The notes below the pieces were generated by a model. That model was not told the DNA's origin. It saw only the letters and a program-made list of their open reading frames with translations, and searched no databases. From assembly GCA_029237605.1 (NCBI GenBank), contig JAQRGB010000001.1, positions 344,303-408,302 on the forward strand: a stretch of DNA of 64,000 bases, given 5' to 3'. Both the position numbers and the translations under genes were made by a program. The stretch is from Candidatus Thiodubiliella sp. (GTDB taxonomy: Bacteria; Pseudomonadota; Gammaproteobacteria; PS1; Pseudothioglobaceae). This document shows positions 10,156 to 18,118 of the stretch, one piece after another. The stretch's first letter is position 1. The number at the start of each line of letters is the position of its first letter.

Positions 10156-10225
10156 GTGAAAACTCCTTGTTTTTTATTATAGAATTTTCTACTTTAGAAT
10201 GGTTTGGTTTTTTGGTGGTATTGCA

Positions 10226-10273
10226 GTTGCACTTAGTTGAATTCGCCCTGTACGGAAAATAGGGGTATTGCAA
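10226..10273. repeat. Solo diverged IS end abutting copy A
   Basis: Directly after copy A, the reverse complement of 10250-10273 reads TGCAATACCCCTATTTTCCG, closely matching the left terminus of copy A (TGTAATGCCCCCATTTTCCA). It is an inverted, diverged end of a related element with no transposase attached, probably the scar of an older insertion. Confidence 0.5.
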
Positions 10274-10285
10274 AAGGTTTTGGGG

Positions 10286-10807
10286 TTATGTACTAGCCAG
10301 ATTCCTTTGAATCTGAACTACAATATTTGTATTATCATACAAAAATATATCTTGACGGTGAGCAGGACGTTTGGGACTCAATTTTAACACAGTGTTTAAG
10401 TTGGCCGGCACCATCCACCCGGCTCCTAGTGGGCCTCCGTTCACAGCGCGTATTGAAGTCATACCTATTGATATAGCGGCATGAAAAACTTGGTCATATA
10501 CCAATCTTCTAAATGTAATAATACTGCCTGACGGAATAAGATCCCTATATTGCCAATGTGTATACGAGTTTAAATTGGGAATCCATCCTTGCGCTGTAAT
10601 AGTAATAAGTTGTGCAGTTGTTATTCCTCCTCCATAAGGCAGGTGATCGCTCCCTAAAAGATATTTAATAAACGCGGCAACATCGTAACAAACACCTTTA
10701 ACATAGCGATTTATATCGACCTCTCCTTGAATAAGTCTGGTTGCTAATTGTAATTTTTCCTGGTGACCATATTGGACAGCTAGCGCACCTTTTGGAGTTA
10801 AGTTAAT
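10286..10807 (-). CDS. Uncharacterised cysteine-hydrolase-like protein, no standard start codon
   Basis: An uninterrupted frame of 173 codons lies between the IS copies. It contains VKGVCYDVAAFIKYLLG near residues 37-53 and DQVFHAAISIGMTSIRAVNGG near residue 105. A Cys at a helix start followed later by a His before a beta-strand is the pattern of papain-, transglutaminase- and NlpC/P60-like hydrolases. That activity is a guess from motif spacing. Upstream there is a perfect AAGGAG ribosome-binding site, but the codon at the right distance is ATT (10805-10807). No ATG, GTG or TTG occurs before codon ~100. Either AUU is used or the start was lost. The family could not be named. Confidence 0.5.
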   Translation of the reverse strand: MNLTPKGALAVQYGHQEKLQLATRLIQGEVDINRYVKGVCYDVAAFIKYLLGSDHLPYGGGITTAQLITITAQGWIPNLNSYTHWQYRDLIPSGSIITFRRLVYDQVFHAAISIGMTSIRAVNGGPLGAGWMVPANLNTVLKLSPKRPAHRQDIFLYDNTNIVVQIQRNLAST

Positions 10808-10876
10808 TTTAATCTCCTTAAATTATGCATAATACCCAAAACTTATTTTAAATACCACAATGATAGATTGTTGGTT

Positions 10877-11742
10877 TTATAGTCTTTTTTTACTTTTTAA
10901 CCACGCAAGCACTGTGCGGCGTGCACGTCCTTGCTCACCTTCAAGAATTTCGTCTGCTGCTGGATCTAAACAAACAATCAATTTTTTATTTGACTGCAGC
11001 GAATCGTAGAGTTGCAGCGCAAAGAAATTATTGGGATTGAGAAGTTTTTCAATAATTAAAGGTAAAATTTGATCACCCATTGCGACAAGATTCTGATAAG
11101 GCTTCGTAAGTCGGACAAATGATGGGTTTGAAATATACTTAAATTCTTCAGCACCCCAAGTTTTTTGCCATTCACAGAAAATTTTATCGAATGACACTCT
11201 TGTCTTTTCTGGGACAGACTTTATTTCTACTCGTAATTGCTCCTCTATTTCATTTTCAAGTTTCATAAAGTCTCCTTGTGTCGTATCATTTATTTTGGAA
11301 ATAATAGACGCAAACTTGTCATCTGCCAAAGTAGTGTTGAGTCTATAAAAAAAAGAATTTCACCATACTCTTCGCACTCAAGTTCATCACGTTTATGCAA
11401 AATTCGCAGATCACTCCCACATTTAGACTCCCATTTAAGTTTAGCTGTTTCTGGATCAGCTAATACAGACCCGTGAGTCATTTGAGATGAATTTCTCCCC
11501 CAAGCTGCGATAGAGCAAGCATACTCTTCTGGCGAACGAACAAATCCACGTCGATTATAGAAGGCATCAAAATCCATGATATTATCGCCAGGCCATATCC
11601 AGCTTGATGTAATTTTAACCGTCCATGCTATACAGTTGTAAACTTCAGTTACGTTGTCTGTTACTATCGACCGATTTGTATCTAGCTTAGGGAAATATCT
11701 ACGAAATCGTATCTTTTCTTCGTTTGTCATTGGTCTATTCAT
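10877..11742 (-). pseudogene. Uncharacterised protein with YNCIAW...THGS motifs (DUF7689-like), split by a frameshift in an 8-base homopolymer
   Basis: The first part (11742 to about 11350) contains YNCIAWTVKITSSWIWPG, ACSIAAWGR, THGSVL and SKCGSDLRILHK, ending in EEYGEI. This pattern of Cys, Trp-rich loop, His and YGE matches proteins I associate with DUF7689, possibly an NlpC/P60-like fold. The second part (11329-10877) is a helical C-terminal region ending in EGEQGRARRTVLAWL. The frames join exactly if one base is added to the run of eight A (T in the mRNA sense) at 11347-11354, giving about 288 residues. The gene may be dead or may be read by transcriptional slippage. Confidence 0.55.
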
Positions 11743-11827
11743 AATTTTAATTCGTCTTTATTTTATTAGTGCATAGTTTTTAAGAAATATTAAAAACTCA
11801 TTTTCAGCTACTGCTTATCATATAAAT

Positions 11828-12499
11828 TCAACCTTCGTTAATTATTTGTTTGGCAATATCAGTGCCATTATCAATTAATGTGACACGCGGATCATGTTGT
11901 TCATCTTTAGTCCATCCTTGATATTTATCAAAACTCAAGGAACATTCTAGTGACGATGTATTATAATCAATCACAAATGTTTGATTTGTTGACGCTATCA
12001 CAACGTCACCAACATCTATTTTTGATGCTAGGTATCCTAGTATTTTTTTATTTATCTTCATAAACTCAGCTGTATCTGGTGGCATGTATGTTGAAACAAT
12101 AGGCGTTATATTTTTTGTTCCTTTAAGAGCGAGGCCACCTGACCAGCCTTCTGTAATATATTTATCAGTCCCAAAATAAAAAAAACCAGCCGGCCCTTCT
12201 CTTTTAGAAGTAGTCCCATCTGGGTGTAAAATATATTTTTCTCCTTCTGTTAAGGCATCTTTATCTGTCATATCAATATGAGCACCAGCTCTAGTATCCC
12301 CCTGATAAAAAAATCCATCATATTTTTCATCCCAACTAATTGTTAATTGATTAACAAACTTAGTTATCTTTATCCAAAGACATGATTTAGTTCCAGCTAT
12401 AGCTGATGCCCCTTTAAATAAATATAGTTCTAGTTTTTTATCATTTAAATATTGTAAAGTTTCTGCATTTAGGTTAATTGTTAATTGATATTCAGACAT
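11828..12499 (-). CDS. Uncharacterised 223-residue protein in the IS-bracketed cassette
   Basis: This is the first gene of the three-gene minus-strand cassette. It starts MSEYQLTINLNAETLQYL with no signal peptide or membrane segment, so it is probably cytoplasmic. The N-terminus (LTINLNAETLQ, then LYLFKGA, CLWIKI, TISWDEKYDGF) and the C-terminus (SLSFDKYQGW) are beta-rich and Trp/Tyr-rich. They resemble a widespread family of unknown bacterial and fungal proteins, but I cannot give a family name. It appears intact. Its neighbours are the two Cys/His-motif genes, suggesting one transferred unit. Confidence 0.55.
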   Translation of the reverse strand: MSEYQLTINLNAETLQYLNDKKLELYLFKGASAIAGTKSCLWIKITKFVNQLTISWDEKYDGFFYQGDTRAGAHIDMTDKDALTEGEKYILHPDGTTSKREGPAGFFYFGTDKYITEGWSGGLALKGTKNITPIVSTYMPPDTAEFMKINKKILGYLASKIDVGDVVIASTNQTFVIDYNTSSLECSLSFDKYQGWTKDEQHDPRVTLIDNGTDIAKQIINEG

Positions 12500-12701
12500 A
12501 ATGTACCTGCTTATTTAGTTAAAAAAAATTATACAAGGTGCTTATCACATAATAACAATAATAATAATAGGTTAATTCAACCCATAAGTGCAACATTTCC
12601 ATTTAAAAAATAGTCTTTACCAGTCATCTTGAGGCTTTTTGTAATACCCCCATTTTCCATACAACTCTAAAGTAGAGGTTTGACTGTTTACAGTCATTTT
12701 A

Positions 12702-13532
12702 TTACGCCACCTTTGCTCTTGGTGGTATTCCACCTAGTGCAAAATGCGGTCGTTCATTATTACAAACCCATAGCCACTGCGTGGTCAGATTTTGTGCTTG
12801 TTCAACTGAATCAAATAAATGTAAGTCCAAACACTCCTGTCTTACTGTTCGATTAAATCTCTCAATATAGGCGTTTTGAGTTGGCTTGCCTGGTTGGATA
12901 TATTTAAGTTCAATAGCACTTGTTTGCGCCAAATCTCTGAGTTGTTGGCTTATATATTTAGGACCATTATCACATCTTATTGAATTTGGCTTACCACGCC
13001 ACTCAACTAGGCGTTCTAATGATTGAATAACTCGTCTTGCTGGCATAGATAAATCCACATCAATATTAAGGCCCTTCTAGGTTGTAATCATCCACCACAT
13101 TAAAGGCTCTGATACTTCTATCATCAGTGAGTGAATCGCTCATAAAATCCATTGACCAAGTTTGATTGATTTTGCTTGGCACACTCAGTGCCTCATGCTT
13201 GTCTCGTTTGATCCTTCTTCTGGGTTTGATTCTTAAATTAAGCTCCAACTCTCTATAAATACGATAAACACGCTTATGATTAAATTTGTAACCTTTGACA
13301 TTACGCATATATAAATAGCACAACTTAAAACCCCAAACGCTTGTGCGTTTGAGTTAAACGCAGCAGATAATCGGCAATCATGGCATTTTCATTACTGAGT
13401 CTTGGTTTGTAGTAATAGGTACTTTTACTGATACTGCAAACCTCTCAGACAAGTTTAATGCTTGTGATCTTATTTTGTTGATTAATGTCTAAAGCCATCT
13501 CACGCCTTGTAGATGGGCTTTAAAACTTTTTT
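12702..13532 (-). pseudogene. IS3-family transposase orfB, broken, copy B
   Basis: Same fragments as in copy A (13066-13323 and 12702-13058), with DDE residues WSMDFM, RCDNGPKY and YIERFNRT. It differs at a few residues, for example QLRDLAQTSA here against QLRDWSQTSA in copy A. The same TGA and two frameshifts are present. Confidence 0.8.
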
Positions 13533-13787
13533 GCTAAAGCATCCTTTGCAATTTGCAGTTTTAACTCACTCTCAATATACATACGCTTGAACTGAGTATT
13601 TTCTGATTCCAGTTCCTTTAGGCGCTTAACCATGAAAACATCTGCACCACCATATTTAGAACGCCACTTATAAAATGTGGCTTGGTTCATTGCGTATTCA
13701 CGACACAGTTCAGTTGCAGATATGCCTGATTGATTTTGTTTGAGAATATTAATGATTTGTGACTCTGTTGTATCTTGATTTTTTCAT
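13520..13787 (-). pseudogene. IS3-family orfA, frameshifted, copy B
   Basis: Counterpart of the orfA of copy A, with the same early frameshift after about 11 codons and the same A6G shift site before its stop. The HTH region NQATFYKWRSKYGG is recognisable out of frame. Confidence 0.75.
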
Positions 13788-13876
13788 GTGAAAACTCCTT
13801 GTTTTTTATTATAGAATTTTCTACTTTAGAATGGTTTGGTTTTTTGGTGGTATTACATAGAGATTTTTACATGTAC

Positions 13877-13906
13877 AAAAAAAATGAGAACCTTGTGGTT
13901 CTCATT
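13877..13906 (-). terminator. Rho-independent terminator of the hsd operon
   Basis: A perfect 10-bp stem (AATGAGAACC / GGTTCTCATT) with a 4-base loop is followed, on the minus strand, by eight T. It sits about 30 bases after the hsdR stop and immediately beside IS copy B. Confidence 0.85.
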
Positions 13907-13937
13907 TAATGTGTTGGTTTTTATTTATATCGGTTAA

Positions 13938-16898
13938 TTACCGAACTTCTAACGACTTGGTGTAATCATCATATAGTCTATCTTTAATGAATCTATTTCG
14001 TTTATCTTCACTTAGTTTCTTATAAAAATCTAAGTTGTCTTCGACTAAACTTGTTACCAATAATTGGAAAGTCCTGTCAAATTTATCACGTTTATTAGAA
14101 TCGGAATTATCACCAGTCATGACTTGTCTTAATTCTTTGTTTTCATGTACTTGACGTTTGATTTTTTCAAATTTAACTTTATCTTCGTCTGAGAATTCAC
14201 CATCAAATGAATCATTTAATACTTCGATGATATGAGATAAGAAATCCGTTGGCTCTTCGTCTATACCACTAGATCCTTCAGGGTTAATTCCATCAATAAT
14301 ATAATCACCTTCATCTAATTCAATCGTTGATGTGAATTTCTTTTCAATCTTGAAGTATTCAAGATCTATTGATGAAAGTATATCGGATAATTTATCACCA
14401 GGTCTTCTTGGTAATTTTTTACTCAACCCTCGAACAAAAATAAACAGTTTCTCAAGGTCAATATCCTTAAAGGTGACAACTTGTGAGATGTAACCATAAA
14501 GTCTTATAAAACTGTAAATATGGCCTCTGAACTCCTCTTGTTCGTCTTCTTCTAATGATTTCCAGTTAACAACTACTGAATCAAGTATCCCCTGTAGTTT
14601 TTCAGTTGATATTTCATCTATATAGAACGTATCAACATATCTCTCTATATCTTCATCATTAAATAAATTGAAATTATCAATATCATCTTTAATTGAATAT
14701 AGTCGATTTGGATCAGTTTCTTCTTCTAGAATTGTCTCTTCATAGAAGGGTTGGAATGACTCTTGTACATCTTGTGGGTCATTAACAAAGTCTAAAACAA
14801 AAGTATCTGTTTTACCTCTCATTGTTCTATTCAACCTTGACAGGGTTTGAACACACTGTAATCCCCCAAACTTCTTATCAACGTACATCGTATGTAACAT
14901 TGGTTCATCAAACCCTGTTTGGAATTTATTATTAACAATAAGAATTCTAAATTGCGGTTCTTTTAAACTCTCCTCAGTTTGTGTGTCAGGTACACCGTTC
15001 ATTGAGGATTCTGTGTAATCTTCGTGGGTGTCTTGATCATGTACCGTTCCGGAGAATCCCACTAATGACCGATACGGTAAATCCATTTCTTTCATTTGTT
15101 TATCAAACTCTAATTTGTACTTAACACAATGAAGACGTGATTTAGTAACCAACATTCCACGACTCTTACCTTCTAGTTTATTAGACGTATGATTAACAAA
15201 ATGATCTAATATAATTCTGATTTTTTCAGTGATTGTATATGAATGTAAATCTACCCAATTCACTAACATTGATTTAACTTTACTCTCGGGTAACTCTTTA
15301 TCTTCTTTAACCTTCTTATTGAGCTTGAAGTATCTTTTGTAGGTTGTGTAGTTTTGTAAAACATCCAAAGTAAAACCTTCTGAGATACTTTGTTTCATTG
15401 AATATAAATCAAATGGTTTAAAACCATCTTCTGATGGTGTTCCGAATAACTCTAAAGTCTTATTCTTAGGTGTTCCAGAGAAACCAAAGTATGAGATGTG
15501 GGGTTGTTTACCTCTTGAGTTAATCTCATCCAATATCATCTTATCGACTTGAGTTAGGTCCTCTTCACCTTCACCTTCTTGGTAGTCATCAAGGTTGGTT
15601 TTAGATAATGATTTTCTAAGATGCTTAGATGTTTCACCACTTTGTGATGAGTGAACCTCATCAATAATAACACCGAATTTTCTATCACCGAGTTTTGAGA
15701 TGGTCTCAGATATAACAGGGAACTTCTGAATCGTTGTGATAATGATTGATTTACCCGATTCTAAAAACTCTCTTAACTGTTGTGACGTTCCTTCTACTGG
15801 ATTTACAACACCTTTGGTTTGTTCAAGTTGAAGTATCGTACCTCTGATTTGTTTGTCCAACACTCTTCTATCCGTAACAACAATGATTGTGTCAAATATA
15901 CGATTAGTGTCAGTGGGTTTTTGATACAAAGAAGACAACATATGAGACAACCAACCAATAGAGAGTGATTTACCTGACCCTGTTGTGTGTTGTATTAAGT
16001 AATTAACCCCAGTTCCTTTGTCTAATATGTCTTGTTTGATCTTTCCAATAACGTTTAACTGGTGATATCTAGGGAATATCAAAGTTTCTGATTTCTTCTC
16101 AACAAGTCTTTGTTGTTTTGGATCGTAAACCTTCTCAACATCTTTTCTAATGTGAACAAAGTTTTCAATCAAATCTAATACAGAGTCTTTTTGTAATAAC
16201 TCATCCCAAAGATAATGAGTCATATGACCTTTAGGATTAACGGGGTTATCAATTCCTTTATTAAACGGTAAGAATCTTGTCTTTGATCCACTTAAACGAG
16301 TTGACATGAATACTTTCTCATTACCTACCGAGAAATACACCATATTACGTTTAAATTTAAATAATGGTTCTTTAGGGTCTCTGTCAAATTTCCATTGTTT
16401 AATACCGTGTGTATGATCTTGACCAGTTAATGAGTTCTTTAACTCCAACATCATTACTGGAATACCATTAATGAAAATACCCATATCAATAGAGTTTTCG
16501 TTCTTTTTTGAATATTTAAGTTGTCTTAACTCTATAAAACGGTTCTTTTTGTATAGATCTTGGTGTTCTTGATTAAGTCCAGATTTGGGTTTGAAATACA
16601 CTAATTTAAAGGTATTCCCTCTATCCTTTACACCTTTACGAAGAACCTCAATAACTCCTTTAGATTCAATTTGTTCTGAGATTCTTTTAGTGAGTTTGTT
16701 ATTAGTATCATCACCGTATTGTTCGGTGAGTTTTTTGTATTTCTTTGGTTGGGTTTCTTGTATAAACTCTATGAGTTGTGAAGGGATTAAACACAGAGAT
16801 TTATCATATTCTTTATTTTCAGGTAAAGACTGTATGTACCCACTATCCAATAACTGAACTTCAATATGTTCTTCGAAATTTAATTCTGTGTAATTCAT
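13938..16898 (-). CDS. hsdR: Type I restriction endonuclease, R subunit
   Basis: HsdR is the translocating and cleaving subunit of a type I restriction enzyme. The N-terminal nuclease domain shows ELNFEEHIE and a later MLELKNS (PD-(D/E)XK type). The SF2 helicase motifs follow: HTTGSGKSLSIGW (Walker A), IVVTDRRVLDKQI, IDEVHSSQSG (DEAH-like box), FGFSGTPKN, NKFQTGFDEP and QTLSRLNRT. A helical C-terminus completes 986 residues, a normal length. Its ATG overlaps the hsdS stop by 4 bases. It is the last gene of the operon, ahead of a strong terminator, and looks intact. Confidence 0.93.
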   Translation of the reverse strand: MNYTELNFEEHIEVQLLDSGYIQSLPENKEYDKSLCLIPSQLIEFIQETQPKKYKKLTEQYGDDTNNKLTKRISEQIESKGVIEVLRKGVKDRGNTFKLVYFKPKSGLNQEHQDLYKKNRFIELRQLKYSKKNENSIDMGIFINGIPVMMLELKNSLTGQDHTHGIKQWKFDRDPKEPLFKFKRNMVYFSVGNEKVFMSTRLSGSKTRFLPFNKGIDNPVNPKGHMTHYLWDELLQKDSVLDLIENFVHIRKDVEKVYDPKQQRLVEKKSETLIFPRYHQLNVIGKIKQDILDKGTGVNYLIQHTTGSGKSLSIGWLSHMLSSLYQKPTDTNRIFDTIIVVTDRRVLDKQIRGTILQLEQTKGVVNPVEGTSQQLREFLESGKSIIITTIQKFPVISETISKLGDRKFGVIIDEVHSSQSGETSKHLRKSLSKTNLDDYQEGEGEEDLTQVDKMILDEINSRGKQPHISYFGFSGTPKNKTLELFGTPSEDGFKPFDLYSMKQSISEGFTLDVLQNYTTYKRYFKLNKKVKEDKELPESKVKSMLVNWVDLHSYTITEKIRIILDHFVNHTSNKLEGKSRGMLVTKSRLHCVKYKLEFDKQMKEMDLPYRSLVGFSGTVHDQDTHEDYTESSMNGVPDTQTEESLKEPQFRILIVNNKFQTGFDEPMLHTMYVDKKFGGLQCVQTLSRLNRTMRGKTDTFVLDFVNDPQDVQESFQPFYEETILEEETDPNRLYSIKDDIDNFNLFNDEDIERYVDTFYIDEISTEKLQGILDSVVVNWKSLEEDEQEEFRGHIYSFIRLYGYISQVVTFKDIDLEKLFIFVRGLSKKLPRRPGDKLSDILSSIDLEYFKIEKKFTSTIELDEGDYIIDGINPEGSSGIDEEPTDFLSHIIEVLNDSFDGEFSDEDKVKFEKIKRQVHENKELRQVMTGDNSDSNKRDKFDRTFQLLVTSLVEDNLDFYKKLSEDKRNRFIKDRLYDDYTKSLEVR

Positions 16899-18118
16899 AC
16901 TAACACCTCGGATCGAATATCAACCTTACCAGTCACTACTTCAGAAATTAATGATTGACGATATTCTTTTAACAAATCAATACGTTTAGATTCAATATCA
17001 ACGAGTTTATCAATTTTTGAGGCCTCGAAGTCTAGATAATCAACTATTTGTTGTCTTTCGTCTTTTTTAGGTATTGGGAAAAACATACTTTCATAATCTA
17101 ATCTACTCATACTTGGTTGTGTAGAACCATAACGATAGTAATCGAAGGGTGTTAATGTAAACAATAAATGCAGATACTTTGGTGTGATATCTGATTTCTG
17201 TATCGTGTAATACATTACGTCCGACACCCAGAAAGGTTTATCAAATAGAAATGGTTTGTCAATAGTTCCTTTTCTACCCAATAATAAAGTTGGTTTGTTA
17301 TATAAAAAATCAGAACCTCTACTTATTTCACCACCTGTACCCAAAATAGGGAACTCACCATCATCGTCTTGTATCCTTTTAGGATCTTTTCCTCCTTCAA
17401 GTGAGAACAAATACTTTAATCTAACTAAGTCCCACCCACTCGGTATCTCACCAATCCACTCAACGCCACTATCTTTCATTTCAACATTAGGGTTTAATCC
17501 TTTAGTTACAGTAGTATTAATGAGTGATGTTCGTTGTTCTTTTAATAACTCAATTTTTTGTTGAGTTTTCTCAATTAGTGCGTCAATCTTGGAGGTTTTG
17601 TGATCAAGATAATCTGAGATTTGTTGTTGTTCTTGGAGTGGTGGAATTAATAAGGGAATTTCATCAAATTGAAATCTGTTAAATGAATATCTCATTCCAT
17701 GTGAGAAATTCTTAAAATAATCAACAGAATACTTTAAACCATACCAATAGTAATTGACATAACGGTTTAAAACTTTTTCTTTTGTCTTGTCAACAATATA
17801 TAAATTACTAATACAACCATTATATTTTGATACATCTGACAATATGGGTGTTTGATCAAAATCTCTAGGTGTAAAAACCATATCACCTTGTTCGACTAAC
17901 TGATGTCCTATATATGATTCTGATGATTTTCCAAAATTTAAATCCTTTTTAACTTTAATACCTGTTGTTGTTAACGATAAAACATCGGTATCATCGGTTT
18001 CATTGTATCCATTTCTATGTTTCTTAAATCCAAATCTATTTTTTGTAAGTTTCCAATTGTTTGGCATGTTACCCATCCACTCAATACCACTATCTTTGTA
18101 TATAGAGTAAACATTCAT
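16895..18118 (-). CDS. hsdS: Type I restriction-modification specificity subunit
   Basis: HsdS carries the two target-recognition domains that define the bipartite DNA site. Both halves begin with the usual motif: SGIEWMGNMPNNWKLTK near residue 9 and SGVEWIGEIPSGWDLVRLK near residue 217. Each half ends with a conserved helix (DYLDHKTSKIDALIEKTQQK and DYLDFEASKIDKLVDIESKR). At 407 residues it is full length with two halves, so specificity is probably intact. It overlaps hsdM and hsdR at its two ends. No inverted repeats for shufflon-type switching were seen nearby. Confidence 0.92.
   Translation of the reverse strand: MNVYSIYKDSGIEWMGNMPNNWKLTKNRFGFKKHRNGYNETDDTDVLSLTTTGIKVKKDLNFGKSSESYIGHQLVEQGDMVFTPRDFDQTPILSDVSKYNGCISNLYIVDKTKEKVLNRYVNYYWYGLKYSVDYFKNFSHGMRYSFNRFQFDEIPLLIPPLQEQQQISDYLDHKTSKIDALIEKTQQKIELLKEQRTSLINTTVTKGLNPNVEMKDSGVEWIGEIPSGWDLVRLKYLFSLEGGKDPKRIQDDDGEFPILGTGGEISRGSDFLYNKPTLLLGRKGTIDKPFLFDKPFWVSDVMYYTIQKSDITPKYLHLLFTLTPFDYYRYGSTQPSMSRLDYESMFFPIPKKDERQQIVDYLDFEASKIDKLVDIESKRIDLLKEYRQSLISEVVTGKVDIRSEVLV

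Larger units (their letters stand above)
9008..10225 (-). mobile_element. IS3-family (IS407-like) insertion sequence, copy A, inactivated
   Basis: A 1,218-bp element starts TGTAATGCCCCC and ends with the imperfect inverse GGTGGTATTGCA. The terminal inverted repeats share the inner block TTCTAAAGTAG. On the minus strand it encodes orfA (start 10155) and orfB (end 9070) in two frames. Both carry lesions: a frameshift near the orfA start, a TGA at 9813-9815, and frameshifts near 9690-9702 and 9437-9446. The second copy at 12640 has the same length and the same lesions. No target-site duplication is apparent at the immediate flanks. Confidence 0.85.
12640..13857 (-). mobile_element. IS3-family (IS407-like) insertion sequence, copy B, inactivated
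   Basis: A second 1,218-bp copy lies in the same orientation as copy A, with only about ten base differences by eye. Its termini are the better preserved pair, TGTAATACCCCC and GGTGGTATTACA, a clean TG...CA inverted repeat. It shares with copy A the TGA in orfB (13445-13447) and the frameshifts in orfA and orfB, so both descend from an already inactive element. It separates the cassette from the type I restriction operon. No direct target duplication was seen at its edges. Confidence 0.88.

Noticed and set aside
9001-13866. GAGAT on both outer sides of the IS pair as a target-site duplication of a composite transposon
   Set aside because: The two copies of GAGAT lie 2 bases away from the IS ends on both sides rather than abutting them, and a 5-base match in AT-rich DNA can be chance.
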